Source: WLMZ01 sp963732585 (GTDB lineage: Bacteria; Actinomycetota; Acidimicrobiia; Acidimicrobiales; Ilumatobacteraceae). From it: a stretch of DNA of 64,000 nt. The stretch lies in the NCBI GenBank assembly GCA_963732585.1, contig CAVSZY010000003.1, positions 1 to 64,000 of the forward strand. Reading direction: 5' to 3'. Each line of letters begins with the position of its first letter. Positions within the stretch are counted from its first letter, which is position 1. A program made the translations under genes and the position numbers. Shown here piece after piece: positions 26,421-36,217 of this stretch. The notes under the pieces were generated by a model that worked only from the letters and a program-made list of their open reading frames with translations, was not told the origin of the DNA and searched no databases.

Positions 26421-26460
26421 TGCAGAATCGTGCAGAAACGTGTAGAAACGTGCGAATCGA
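26421..26460 (+). promoter_or_regulatory. Four 10-bp tandem repeats, likely DeoR operator
   Basis: Consecutive decamers TGCAGAATCG, TGCAGAAACG, TGTAGAAACG and TGCGAATCGA occupy 26421-26460. They end 23 bp before the DeoR-family gene and lie in the gap shared with the divergent DUF4406 gene. A period of one helical turn puts all units on the same DNA face, as in DeoR/GlpR-type operators. I infer autoregulation and perhaps control of DUF4406. Confidence 0.65.
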
Positions 26461-26483
26461 GTCGTGTTCGATACGCTCTGACA

Positions 26484-27251
26484 ATGCTCACCGCTCAACG
26501 CAAAGGCCTGTTGCTCGATGCTCTGCGCCTCGATGGTCGGGTGATCGCCAAGGACTTCGCCGAGCGGCTCGGACTCTCCGAGGACACGATTCGTCGTGAC
26601 CTTCGTGAACTCGCCACTGAGGGTCGCCTGACACGCGTCCACGGCGGTGCGCTGCCGATCTCGCCGGCGAATCAGGATTACACGGCTCGACAGCAGGTGG
26701 CCACCGATTCGAAGCGCCGTGTCGCCGCACAGGCGGTCGCAGTGCTCAATGACGGCCAAACCGTGTTCATCGACGGCGGAACCACATCGCTGGCGGTCTG
26801 TCAGCTGTTGCCAACGGAGATGACGCTGCGGGTCATCACCCATTCGCCGACCATCGCTTCGGCATTCATCGGCCATCGCAACGTCGAAGTTCTGCTGATC
26901 GGCGGGCGACTGTATCCGCATTCAATGGTCACCGTCGGCGCTGTGGCTCTCGAGCAGGTGCAGGCGGTGCGCGCCGATGTCTTCCTGCTCGGCGTCAGCG
27001 GGATCAGCGTCGAGGAAGGGTTGACCACTGGCGACCCCGAAGAGGCGGCGATGAAACGGGCCTTCATCGCCCGGGCCGCACAGACCTACGTGCTCGCTTC
27101 GCAGGAGAAGCTGGCGACGGCCTCACCGTTTCGGGTCACCGGTCTGGACGGGGTCACCGCGGCGATCAGCGATCACGAGGCCTCGGACTCGATCATCCAG
27201 GGCCTAGCCTCGGCAGGGTTGCGGTTCCTTGCCAGCCCGCCGGTGAGCTAG
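26484..27251 (+). CDS. DeoR/GlpR-family transcriptional regulator
   Basis: A 255-residue repressor-type protein. The N-terminal winged helix-turn-helix is QRKGLLLDALRLDGRVIAKD, FAERLGLSEDTIRRDLRELA and GRLTRVHGGALP. The C-terminal sugar-phosphate sensor domain contains DGQTVFIDGGTTSLAVCQLL, GHRNVEVLLIGGRLYP, DVFLLGVSGISVEEGLTTGD and the PEEAAMKRAF segment. Family members sense phosphorylated sugars. The convergent neighbour is a GH1 beta-glucosidase (stops overlap by four bases), but no transporter or sugar kinase is adjacent. The 10-bp repeats just upstream are the likely operator. Confidence 0.9.
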   Translation: MLTAQRKGLLLDALRLDGRVIAKDFAERLGLSEDTIRRDLRELATEGRLTRVHGGALPISPANQDYTARQQVATDSKRRVAAQAVAVLNDGQTVFIDGGTTSLAVCQLLPTEMTLRVITHSPTIASAFIGHRNVEVLLIGGRLYPHSMVTVGAVALEQVQAVRADVFLLGVSGISVEEGLTTGDPEEAAMKRAFIARAAQTYVLASQEKLATASPFRVTGLDGVTAAISDHEASDSIIQGLASAGLRFLASPPVS

Positions 27252-28606
27252 TGCGTGAAGCCGTTGGCGGCGATGGTCTCGGCGTACCACAGGGCGCTGG
27301 CCTTGGGGGTGCGCACGAGCGTGTCGTAGTCGACGTGCACCAACCCGAATCGTTTGGCGTAGCCCCACGCCCATTCGAAGTTGTCCATCAATGACCAGGC
27401 GAAATAGCCGCGAACCGGAGCACCCTCGTCGACGGCGAGGCGCAGCGCGGCGAGGTGGCCCTTCAAGAAATCGGTGCGATTGACATCGTTGACCAAGCCG
27501 TCGACGAGTTCGTCGTCGAACGCTGCGCCGTTTTCGGTGATGTAGATCGCCGGCACGTCGTAGTCGCGGGCCACCCGCGTCAGCAGTTGGCCGAACGCCT
27601 CGGGAACGATCGGCCAACCCATCGCCGTCAGCGCGTAACCTGCGGCGACCAATTCTTGCGGTGTCAACGGTTCGAAGCCGAGCGGATTGTCGGCGTTGGC
27701 GGCCGGGCGCACGATCGCCGGGTTGTAGGAGTTGATCCCCAGGAAGTCGGTCGGCGTGGCGATGATGTCGAGATCGTCGTTGCTGACCACAGGCATCGCC
27801 GCGCCGAATTGAGCGACCATGTCGGGTGGGTAACCCTTGCCGTACAGCGGATCGAGGAACCAGCGATTGGCGTAGCCGTCGAGAGCGCGCACTGCGTCGA
27901 GATCGGCTGGCGAGTCGGTGAGGGCGCGCCCGAGGCCGAGATTGACCGTGATGCCAACGTTGGCATCGGTGGCGACTGAACGGATAGCCGATACTGCCAG
28001 TCCGTGGGAGACCATGACGTGGTGTGCCACCTGCAACGCCGCGCCGAGATCGGTCTTACCCGGTGCGTGGACACCCTCGAGATTGCCGAGAAAGCTGACC
28101 ACCCACGGTTCGTTGTGGGTGATCCAGTGCTTGACGCGGTCGCCGAGATGGCTGGCGACGATGGTTGCGTAGTCGACGAAGGCATCGACGGTGCCGCGCA
28201 CCTCCCAACCGCCGTCGTCCTGCAGTGCTTGGGGCAGATCCCAGTGGTAGAGGGTGACGAACGGTGTGATGCCGCGGGCCAGCAATCCGTCGACTAGGCG
28301 GTCGTAGAAGGCCAGCCCAGCCGGGTTCGCCGGGCCGCGACCCGTCGGCTGAATGCGCGGCCAGGCGATCGAGAAGCGGTAGGCGCGCAGGCCAAGTCTG
28401 GCGATCATGTCCAGGTCCTCGTCGAGGCGGTTGTAATGATCGCAGGCCACGTCGCCGGTGTCGCCATTGACCACGGCGCCAGGCAGGCGACAAAAGGTGT
28501 CCCAAATCGATTCGCCGCGTCCGTCCTGAGTCGTTGCACCCTCGATCTGATACGAGGATGTGGCCGCGCCCCAGACGAAGTCGGCGGGCATCTGGATCTT
28601 GGACAT
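27248..28606 (-). CDS. GH1 family beta-glucosidase
   Basis: A 452-residue glycoside hydrolase family 1 enzyme. The N-terminus is MSKIQMPADFVWGAATSSYQ. The acid/base glutamate is in HWITHNEPWVVSFLG and the nucleophile in AIYITENGAAFDD. Aglycone/glycone residues such as FRFSIAWPRI-like YRFSIAWPRIQPTGRG and YFAWSLMDNFEWAWGYAKRF are present. No signal peptide is seen, so it acts in the cytoplasm on imported beta-glucosides. The upstream frame beyond ATG 28606 has no family similarity. It may be controlled by the convergent DeoR gene product. Confidence 0.95.
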   Translation of the reverse strand: MSKIQMPADFVWGAATSSYQIEGATTQDGRGESIWDTFCRLPGAVVNGDTGDVACDHYNRLDEDLDMIARLGLRAYRFSIAWPRIQPTGRGPANPAGLAFYDRLVDGLLARGITPFVTLYHWDLPQALQDDGGWEVRGTVDAFVDYATIVASHLGDRVKHWITHNEPWVVSFLGNLEGVHAPGKTDLGAALQVAHHVMVSHGLAVSAIRSVATDANVGITVNLGLGRALTDSPADLDAVRALDGYANRWFLDPLYGKGYPPDMVAQFGAAMPVVSNDDLDIIATPTDFLGINSYNPAIVRPAANADNPLGFEPLTPQELVAAGYALTAMGWPIVPEAFGQLLTRVARDYDVPAIYITENGAAFDDELVDGLVNDVNRTDFLKGHLAALRLAVDEGAPVRGYFAWSLMDNFEWAWGYAKRFGLVHVDYDTLVRTPKASALWYAETIAANGFTH

Positions 28607-28680
28607 TGCAGCTCCTGGGCGGTTCGAACTCGGCCAGCGCAGAATACCGAGCAATTCAACGTCACCCGCTTGCCGAATTC

Positions 28681-28708
28681 TTGAGAGAAGTTCAACCCCC
28701 GATATGTG
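28681..28708 (+). promoter_or_regulatory. Weak sigma70-like promoter candidate
   Basis: TTGAGA (28681-28686) and TATGTG (28703-28708) are 16 bp apart, in the 138-bp gap between the divergent GH1 gene and the secreted-protein gene. The expected transcript start would be about 30 bp before GTG 28745. The -10 match is partial, so this is tentative. Confidence 0.3.
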
Positions 28709-28744
28709 CACGTTATGCGTTTGATCAAGTACTATGAGTGCGTG

Positions 28745-29317
28745 GTGGATTTGAAGAGGCGAGAGTTGTTGCAACGGTTGGCGGCTGGTGGCGCGCTTGT
28801 TGTTACGGCGACAGAGATCATCTCCTCCCCGGCCTACGCCGACGGCGGCACGATCCCCTGCCGCCCGACGATGCCTGCGCAAGCCGCGAACGTCTTCACG
28901 GTGGCCGTCGCCAACGTGAACCGCGTCGATTTCAGATTGACGACCACCCTCGGGACGGCGACGACCTGTCCGTGCGGAACGCAACCGACCTCGACAGTCG
29001 AATACATGTACAGCTTCGACTCGGCGACGCCCTCCTCGTTGGTGATCACTCTCACCGCCAACACCAGCGCTCCGATTACCAACACCTGGCTGACGACGCC
29101 GTTCGACAACAAGGTCACCGTGCGCAACGTCACCAACCCGATGCCCTCACCGTCGAGCTGGCGGATCCGCTTGACGATCAAGCACAAGTGCCTCGATTCG
29201 TCGGGAAACCCGACGTGGGCTTGTCACAGCTGGTACGCCAATGTCAGCTACGCCGGCGGCAACGCGACGATCAGCGCCCAAGCGTCGAACTCGCCTGGGC
29301 CGCAATGTTCGCCGTGA
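28745..29317 (+). CDS. Secreted protein with Tat-type signal, unknown function
   Basis: A 190-residue protein from GTG 28745 (the GTG at 28742 is also possible). It begins VDLKRRELLQRLAAGGALVV, a twin-arginine-type signal (RRELL), with a likely cleavage after SSPAYA. The mature part is a Thr/Ser/Asn-rich beta-type domain with several cysteines (TIPCRP, TTCPCGT, HKCLDS, WACHSW, QCSP) that could form disulfides. I do not recognise the family. It sits just upstream of pilT on the same strand (57 bp), which may only be chance. Confidence 0.7.
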   Translation: MDLKRRELLQRLAAGGALVVTATEIISSPAYADGGTIPCRPTMPAQAANVFTVAVANVNRVDFRLTTTLGTATTCPCGTQPTSTVEYMYSFDSATPSSLVITLTANTSAPITNTWLTTPFDNKVTVRNVTNPMPSPSSWRIRLTIKHKCLDSSGNPTWACHSWYANVSYAGGNATISAQASNSPGPQCSP

Positions 29318-29374
29318 GACAAAAAATCTTCGCTGGCTGAGGCAAACGACCTACGAATCGGCGAAAATGGGACA

Positions 29375-30493
29375 ATGGCGGATCAACAACACTTCGAACT
29401 CGACGCTTTGCTGAAAGTCGTCCACGACAACCGAGCATCAGACCTGTTGCTCTCCGTTGGTTCGCCGCCGCTCTGCAGAATCGACGGCGAAATGCGCTCG
29501 ATGGCCGGCGTCGGCGCGTTGACCGCTGACGACACTGAGCGCCTTGTTGCCGAGTGCATCGGGCAGGACGCTGTTGCCGAATTGCACCGCGATCGCGAGT
29601 ACGACTTCTCCTTCGACTGGAACGACCTGGCGCGCTTTCGTGGCAACGCCTTTTACCAGCGCAAGACGTTGTCGCTCGCCCTGCGACGTATCCCCACTGC
29701 GATACCGACGCCGGCGATGCTCGGGCTGCCTCAGGCCGTGCAGCACTTTGCCCAGTTGCCTCAGGGCCTCGTTCTGGTCACGGGGCCCACCGGTTCGGGC
29801 AAGTCGACCACCCAGGCGTCGCTGATCGATCTGATCAACTCGACGCGGCGCTGTCACATCGTCACGATCGAAGATCCGATCGAGTACCTGCACACCAATC
29901 GCCACTCGGCGATCAGCCAGCGTGAGGTTGGCGACGACACCCACAGCTTCGGTCGGGCGTTGCGTTCGGCCCTTCGCGAGGACCCAGACGTGCTGCTCGT
30001 CGGCGAAATGCGCGACACGGAGAGCATTCAGACGGCGCTGACGATCGCCGAGACCGGCCACCTGGTGTTCGCCACCGTGCACACCAACGACACCTCGACG
30101 GCGATCGACCGCATCGTCGACAGTTTCGGCGCAGGTAGCCAAACCCAGATTCGGGTGCAACTGGCCGCGTCGCTGGTCGGTGTCACCGCCCAACGGTTGA
30201 TCGCCCGCAACGACGGCGGCGGCATGGTCGCCGCCTTTGAGGTGTTGGTGGCCAACTCGGCGGTGCGCAACCTGGTTCGCGAGGGTAAGACGGCGCAAAT
30301 TCGCAACATCATCATGACGCACCAAAAAGACGGCATGCAGACCTTGGAGATGTCGCTCAACGCGCTCGTCGCCGCGGGGATGATCAGCTACGAGGCGGCA
30401 CTCAATCACACGCTGCTGCCGAAAGAGATCAAGCAGCCAGCACCGCCACCGCCACCCCCGCAGCAGCCTGTCGCCAGCAACGGACGTCGCTGA
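29375..30493 (+). CDS. pilT: Type IV pilus retraction ATPase PilT
   Basis: A 372-residue secretion-type ATPase. An N-terminal PAS-like region (VVHDNRASDLLLSVGSPPLC) is followed by the Walker A loop LVTGPTGSGKSTTQASLIDL, the Asp box TIEDPIEYLHTN, Walker B LREDPDVLLVGEMRDTESI and the His box TGHLVFATVHTNDTSTAIDR. The C-terminal AIRNLI-type motif region is AVRNLVREGKTAQIRNIIMT. The tail is proline-rich (QPAPPPPPPQQPV). PilT powers pilus retraction and twitching. The remaining pilus genes lie convergently at 31.3-39.7 kb. The stop overlaps the DUF429 start. Confidence 0.93.
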   Translation: MADQQHFELDALLKVVHDNRASDLLLSVGSPPLCRIDGEMRSMAGVGALTADDTERLVAECIGQDAVAELHRDREYDFSFDWNDLARFRGNAFYQRKTLSLALRRIPTAIPTPAMLGLPQAVQHFAQLPQGLVLVTGPTGSGKSTTQASLIDLINSTRRCHIVTIEDPIEYLHTNRHSAISQREVGDDTHSFGRALRSALREDPDVLLVGEMRDTESIQTALTIAETGHLVFATVHTNDTSTAIDRIVDSFGAGSQTQIRVQLAASLVGVTAQRLIARNDGGGMVAAFEVLVANSAVRNLVREGKTAQIRNIIMTHQKDGMQTLEMSLNALVAAGMISYEAALNHTLLPKEIKQPAPPPPPPQQPVASNGRR

Positions 30494-31221
30494 TGAGCCA
30501 ATCGGTGATGCGGCGTGGACCCGTATTGCCGTATCGCCCGCTCGGTGGCGTTGTGCCATGTGCCGGTGGGTGGCTCGTCGCCGGAGCGAAGCTGCAGGGC
30601 ATCAACCTGGCGGTCGAAGAACCGCGAGTGGTCTCCAGTTTAATCGACGTGCTCGACTACCGCCCGGCGTTCGAAGTCTTGGCGCTTGCCGCGCCGATTG
30701 GCTGGCTCGATGCACCCGTTCCCGGTGGCAGGGCCTGTGATGTCGAGGCCCGTCGGGTGCTCGGCGCTCGCCGTGGCGCTGCAGTGGCGTCGCCGCCATG
30801 GCGCTCGCTGTTGGACGAGTCCGACGACGGGCTGCGCTCGTTGCAGGGCCTGAGCGTGACCGGCCGTTATCTCCTGCCGCGCGTTGTCGAGGTGGCCAAA
30901 GAGATGCAGCCCTACCGCCAGCGTTCGGTGTTCGAGGTTCATCCCGAGCTCAGCTTTCATCAGCTCAATGGCGACAAGCCGCTGCGCTACCGCAAGACGA
31001 TTCAGGCTGGCGTCGACGAACGGCGGGCCTTGCTCGATGCCAAATTACCGGGGGTCGAGCGGTTGCTCGACTATCGCCTCAAGGGTGCCTCGTCGCGGCA
31101 TCTGCTCGACGTCGCCGCCTGCCTGTGGACGTGTCGGCGCATCGTCGCACGCGCGGTGACCCGCATCCCCGAGAATCCGCAGTGGGACTCGACCGGGTTG
31201 CGGATGGAAATCGTCCGCTAA
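30493..31221 (+). CDS. DUF429 family protein
   Basis: A 242-residue protein with the DUF429 pattern of an RNase-H-like fold: APIGWLDAPVPGGRACDVEA with RRVLGARRGAAVASPPWRSL, then VFEVHPELSFHQLNGDKPLR and YRKTIQAGVDERRALLDAKL. The function of the family is not known. It is translationally coupled to pilT (ATGA-type overlap) and ends before the convergent pilin gene at a strong bidirectional hairpin. Confidence 0.78.
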   Translation: MSQSVMRRGPVLPYRPLGGVVPCAGGWLVAGAKLQGINLAVEEPRVVSSLIDVLDYRPAFEVLALAAPIGWLDAPVPGGRACDVEARRVLGARRGAAVASPPWRSLLDESDDGLRSLQGLSVTGRYLLPRVVEVAKEMQPYRQRSVFEVHPELSFHQLNGDKPLRYRKTIQAGVDERRALLDAKLPGVERLLDYRLKGASSRHLLDVAACLWTCRRIVARAVTRIPENPQWDSTGLRMEIVR

Positions 31222-31228
31222 CGCGAAA

Positions 31229-31251
31229 GTGGGGGTGCAGAGCACCCCCAC
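31229..31251. terminator. Bidirectional hairpin between convergent genes
   Basis: The ten-base arms GTGGGGGTGC and GCACCCCCAC are exact complements around the loop AGA. The hairpin sits 8 bp after the DUF429 stop and 26 bp after the pilin stop. It could terminate transcription from both sides. Confidence 0.85.
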
Positions 31252-31276
31252 AATCAAGTTGTCAGTTCAACAACGA

Positions 31277-31683
31277 TCAGCCCACGGCGTCGCAGGGGTT
31301 CGCTGGCAGGCAAGCTGGTGCCGGTGAGCCGCTGTAATAGACGCCGTCCACAGTCACGATTCCGGCTGCGGTAGCGATGGTGTAATTGGCGGTGCCGGGA
31401 GCTGATCGCAGATAGTCGGGCACGAGTACGGCAACGCTGGCCGGGTAGGCAGCAGTCTTAGCGCGGAAGATTTCGACGCGACCTCAACCGACTTCGCGTC
31501 GGCCTTGCACGCCGAGACCGTTGCATCCTTAGTTTGATCGCCGAGGGCGAAGACGACGATGGCGGCGAGGATGCCGAGCACCACGACCACGATCAACAGT
31601 TCGATGAGGGTGAAGCCCTCGTCGCTGTTGTGCCGGTTGCGATAACGACGGATCAGATCACCTGACTGCAATTTGTTCTTCAT
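31277..31683 (-). pseudogene. pilA: Type IV major pilin (PilA-like), frameshifted
   Basis: The prepilin has a 23-residue basic leader from ATG 31683 ending in NSDEG. The cleavage/assembly helix FTLIELLIVVVVLGILAAIV follows, with the conserved glutamate at mature position 5. After ACKADAKSVEVA the frame must change near 31477, where one added base gives VEIFRAKTAAYPASVAVLV. It then runs through YYSGSPAPACLPANPCDAVG to TGA at 31277, the paired cysteines forming a pilin-type C-terminal loop. The intact protein would be about 135 residues, a normal size. The clean continuation makes a sequence error quite likely. Confidence 0.82.
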
Positions 31684-31733
31684 GGGGTTTCCCGCTTTCT
31701 TGGTTTTTGGATTGGTTTGGTTGGTGCTCGTGG

Positions 31734-33161
31734 TCACGTTTGGTTGGTGACCCACGAATCGACCACCACGCTGTGGGTGGCGTCGTCGCGCAGCTCGATC
31801 ACCGCTGTGGTGGTGATGTCTTTGCTGGCGCCGTTGCCATAAGCAGTGGCGGTTACAACGATGAAGCGGTGCGCCGGCGACGTCTGCACCGAGGCCAACG
31901 GCCCCGGCGAGGCGCTGGCGCTCGCTTCCAATAAAAGGCTCGAGCCCCACACCCCGCTCAAGGCCACAGCCTCAGAAGCGTTGGTCTTGCGCAAGGCGAC
32001 GGGGAACTCCGGGGTGTAGATCGTGCCGTGGACGACGACCTGCGGGTTTGATCCGCCGCCGCTATCGAAGATGTAGCTACCGCTGATCGCCGTGGTGATG
32101 TAGCCGGGTGGCGCAGGGTTGGGCACGGTGCGGATGCTGATGCCGGGGGTGCCCTCGTCGCCGTTAGGAGAGTTGGCCGGGATCCGCCGATAGAGCTCGA
32201 ACGAGGTGCTGTTGCTGCTGGCGATGTTCACCCAGCTGTCGCCACCGAGAATCCATTCCACCCCGGTGCCATCGTTGATTCCGGCATCGACGTCGGTGGC
32301 ACAGGCGGTGTCCTGGGTGACGACGGGCGCCGCTTCCTGTGGGTCGGTGGCCGAGCGCTTGCCGCCGAAGACATCGGCGCGATCGACGCGGATCTCGCCG
32401 GTGTTCTCGAAGTAGTAGACCCCGCTGGCGAAGTAGTTGTGCGTGTTCTGCGGCAACGTCAACGCCGTGTATTTGCCAGGCAGGAAGATGCGACAGGTAC
32501 CGATCTCGTAGGCCGGGTCCGGACCGCGGTCGACCATGTTGAACGGTGTCGCCGCGCCGCACGAGGCCAGGCACGGCAGCGTGGTGATGATCGAGGGGTG
32601 TGGCAATGCTGTACAAACAATGATCGTGCCCGGTTCAGCGGTGCCGCCACCCGTCCAGGTCGGCGTGCCGCTGCATGGCGGCGAGGCCTGCAGCAGCGCC
32701 CCGTTGGTCACCTCGATGTCGGCACCGAGTTCGAGATCACCGACGGCGTAGGACGGTCCGTTGATCAACTTCGGCGTACTGGCACCACCTTGAGTTTCGA
32801 ACTCGCCTGTTGGCGAGGTGGCCACAGCCGCCCATGTCGACAGCGCGGTGGCGAAGCCGGAGCGCACGTCGCAGCTGACATCGACGCTGTGCCCATTGAG
32901 TGTCACCGTGTCCGACCATCCAGCGGCGGTCACCGAGGAACAGATCGACGAATCCTGGCGCATCTTTTGGATGGTGTATTCGATGCCGCCATCGGCGGCG
33001 AAGGTCTTGTCGCGAAGCTCGGCGATGGCCACCGAGTTGTTGGCGTTGACCTCGACCTGGGTCATGATCACGCCGACGATCAACGACAGACCGAGCAGCG
33101 CCACCAGCGCGAGCACGAGTGTCGCTCCCTGATCGTTTCGAGATTCCCGCCGGATCGCCAT
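31734..33161 (-). CDS. PilX-like pilus assembly protein
   Basis: A 475-residue protein with a short basic N-terminus and one membrane helix (GATLVLALVALLGLSLIVG), followed by VEVNANNSVAIAELRDKTFA and ADGGIEYTIQKMRQ. This layout is that of PilX/minor pilin-associated proteins, without a clear prepilin peptidase glutamate. The large extracytoplasmic part holds several cysteines and a beta-rich region (YFASGVYYFENTGEIRVDRA, GVEWILGGDSWVNIASSN). It begins three bases after the stop of the giant minor pilin and is followed by the pilin gene 50 bp on, so it is part of the pil operon. Confidence 0.72.
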   Translation of the reverse strand: MAIRRESRNDQGATLVLALVALLGLSLIVGVIMTQVEVNANNSVAIAELRDKTFAADGGIEYTIQKMRQDSSICSSVTAAGWSDTVTLNGHSVDVSCDVRSGFATALSTWAAVATSPTGEFETQGGASTPKLINGPSYAVGDLELGADIEVTNGALLQASPPCSGTPTWTGGGTAEPGTIIVCTALPHPSIITTLPCLASCGAATPFNMVDRGPDPAYEIGTCRIFLPGKYTALTLPQNTHNYFASGVYYFENTGEIRVDRADVFGGKRSATDPQEAAPVVTQDTACATDVDAGINDGTGVEWILGGDSWVNIASSNSTSFELYRRIPANSPNGDEGTPGISIRTVPNPAPPGYITTAISGSYIFDSGGGSNPQVVVHGTIYTPEFPVALRKTNASEAVALSGVWGSSLLLEASASASPGPLASVQTSPAHRFIVVTATAYGNGASKDITTTAVIELRDDATHSVVVDSWVTNQT

Positions 33162-33164
33162 GGC

Positions 33165-36100
33165 CTAGAACCACCCGATCGTCAGCGTCGGCGGTGGCGT
33201 TGCCGCGGGGTTGCCTGCAACATCCGTCAGCGTCACCGGGAACGTGAGAGCTTCGACCTGAGTCACTCCCTGGCCGAGCGCGTTGCAGGAGTTGGACGGT
33301 CCGCCGCACGACCCGAGGGTGATGGTGATCGACGAACCAGGGTTGGCGGTGGTCGTCGCAAAGGTCGCAGTCTTGTTCGGACCGATATAGCCGTTGTCGA
33401 TTTGCACCGCTGCCGCCAGGAATCGGTTGATGGCAACCGTGGTCTGGCCGCTGCGATCGACGATCACCGTGACGGGGACGTCGTCCCATGTTGGCGAGAT
33501 CGGTTCGGTGAAGGTTGCCGTCAACACGTCGCCGCTGTTGAACTTGTAGAGGTTGGCCCCGCCGCCCGTGGTGAATACCAGGTTGCCGACCAGCAGTCGG
33601 TGCCATACCGTCGCCGACGGGCGTGGCCGCAGCCTGACCAAGGTTGGTGGCGCCATCTCGGACACCGCCTGCGTTGGCGGCCAGGGCGACTTGCATGCCG
33701 GCGCCGACGGTGTCGATCGGGGTGCCGGTTACGTTCAAGGTCGCCGTCGTGCCAGCGATGACCACATTGCTGAGCGTGGTCCCAGCGGGAGCTCCCGTCA
33801 GTGTCCAGTCGCCGAGTGGGGCGGCGGGCACACCAAACAGGGGCTCGGAGAAGGTGGCCACGACTTGATCCATGCGACCGTTGATGTCGACGTCTCGGGA
33901 GCGAACCTGGGTCATGATCGGGCGCATGCCGTCGGCGACGTTGCGTAGCCCGTAGGTCGACTGGTTGCCAGCGGCGTCACGTAGACCGCCGGGGTGCGCT
34001 AACAGCCCGAGCTGGAATCCGGCGGCCGCCGAGTCGACGGGGATCGCTCCAGCCATCGTCAGACTTGCCGAGGTGCCGGCGATGGCGACCCCGCTGACCG
34101 TTGGGGAGGCGGCCCACGGCGCAGGCTTGGCGATCAACCAAGCGTTTGCCGGTGCGCTGTAGGCGACCTCGAGCGGCTCGCTGAAGGTGGCAGTGACATG
34201 ATCGAGGGTGCCGTTGGAGTCGGCGTCGACCGAGGTCATCGACAGCGGCGCCGGAGCCATTCCATCGGTCACCGGCGCCGCCGTGACGGGCAAGGCTGTG
34301 TTACCAGCGGGGTCGAGCACACCGCCGGTGAGGGTCACGTTCATGCCTGCGGCGACCGTGTCGATCGGGAACCCAGCGGTGTTGAACTGCAAACGGACCG
34401 TGCTGCCCGTGGCTGTCGTGCCGGAGACCGGCGGCGTGAGTGCCCAGCCGGCCGGTTGGGTGACCGAGCCAGAGCCGGCGAACGGAGCGAGCGGCTCGCT
34501 ATAGACGATGCCGACGGCATCCATCACGCCATCTGGTGCCGGGCCGGAATCGATCGAACGACGTGCCAGCACGACTGGGGCCATGCCATCAACGACGGGG
34601 CGAATGGCAAAACTTGTCGGGTTACCGATGCTGTCGCGCAGGCCGCCGGGGTCGGCCGTCAGTGCGAGCTGCAGCCCGCTGGCGAGCGTGTCGCCAGCGA
34701 CGACCCCGCCAGCGATCGTGATCGATGCGGTATTGCCAGCGACGTTGAGGCCTGTCACTGTCAGGCCGGTGCCCCACCCGCTGGTATTCCACACGCTCAA
34801 TGGAGCCGTGTAGGTGGCGGATGGCATCATCGCCTCCGAGAACTGGGCGTCGATGCGATCGAGCGTGCCGTCGCCGTTGGAATCGATGGAGCGCACCGCG
34901 ACGAGTCCCGCAGGGATGTTGTCGATCGCTCCCAACGGCCCGTAGGCCGAGAAATTGCCGGCGGCGTCACGCAGACCACGCGGATCGGCAGCGATGACGA
35001 CGGCCAGCCCGACCGGGCCGGTGTCGATTGGGATCGCCCCGGCCGTGGCGATCAGGGTCAGCGTCACCTCGGTGCCGACGACGTTGGCCGCGGAAGCCGC
35101 CAAGGTCACGCCGGTCCATGCCGTCGGCGCGGCGATCGCGAACCGGGTCGGATTGGCCGCCCCGTTGACGCCGGGTTCGGACATGGTGATGACGATCGTG
35201 TCGACGCGCTGATCGTTGTTGACGTCGCGCACTTCGGTGTTCAGCACCATCGGGGCCATGCCGTCAGCCACGGTGCGAGCGGTGAAGGTGGCCAGGTTAC
35301 CGCCACCGTCACGCACGCCGTTGGTGTTGGCTGCCAGGGCCACCGTGAACCCGAGACCAACCGTGTCGGCAGCGCCTGTTCCGCCGCTAAAGACCAGCTC
35401 AGCGACGTTGCCATCGATAACCACCGAGGACAGGGTGGCACCATTGGGCACGTTGGCCAACGTCCACGGGGCGGTACCCGCCGTGTAATCGGGATCGAGC
35501 GGCTTGTCGAAAACAACCAGGACCTTGAGCAGCATCGAGGGGGAACTACCGTTGATCGTGTTCACGGAAATGATCGCCTGCGGGTTGGGAATGCCCGTGT
35601 CGATGCCCGACAGCGCTGTGCGTGCGGTGCCGCTGACGGTGAAGGTGTAGATGTTGTCGCCGGAGACCGTCGTCACCCGCATCGACATCCGGGGGCCATT
35701 CGCCGGCAGCACGCATACGGATGCGTTGGCGTCTTGGACCAGGCCACAATTCGTGCCGTCGCGCAGGGCATGGACCACGGCAAAGCGCACCGCTGCACCG
35801 CCCGACGGGCACCAATAGCGCACCAGCTCCCAACTTCCGGTACCGCTGACCTCGGCCCGGTAGGACGCGTAGAACGTTGTCCCCGTGGCTTTGTCGAGCC
35901 AGGTGAATCGGGCGATGTTGAGGTTCTGATTGATGACGTACGCCGGGCTGGCGGCGCAACCGGTGCCCATCGTCGCCGAGGTTTCCGGGCTCGCCGAACC
36001 GCTGCTGTGCAAATCGGAGGTGATCCACTCGGTCAAGAGTTGTGCATCGTGCGAGGTGATCAGCCGATTGGTGGAGTCGCCGGTGGCGCGGATAATGGTC

Positions 36101-36216
36101 ACCAACCCGGTGCCGATGGCGGCGACGATCAAACCGAGCACGGCGATGGCGATCATCATCTCCAGCAGGGTGAATCCACTCTCGTCGGTTGTACGGCGAT
36201 CGTCGGCGCTACGCAT
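33165..36216 (-). pseudogene. Giant PilW-like minor pilin with six Ig-like repeats, frameshifted
   Basis: It starts MRSADDRRTTDESG with cleavage before FTLLEMMIAIAVLGLIVAAI, a normal prepilin helix with Glu5. A pilin-like globular region extends to about residue 215. Six tandem domains of about 100-115 residues follow. Each typically opens with a Ca-site-like D-x-N-x-D stretch (IDSNGDGTLDRIDAQFSEAM, VDADSNGTLDHVTATFSEPL) and most close with LRDAAGN and DGMAP. A last different domain (NLYKFNSGDVLTATFTEPIS to LTIGWF) ends at 33165. The frame shifts near 33600 just after the sixth repeat, where one inserted base restores DGMAPTLLVGNLVF. The full length would be about 1,017 residues. I infer a pilus-tip adhesin. 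Confidence 0.75.
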
Positions 36217-36217
36217 C

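Noticed and set aside
31229..31251. Inverted repeat as an operator for pilA
   Set aside because: It lies downstream of both converging genes, with a tight three-base loop, so a terminator is the better reading.
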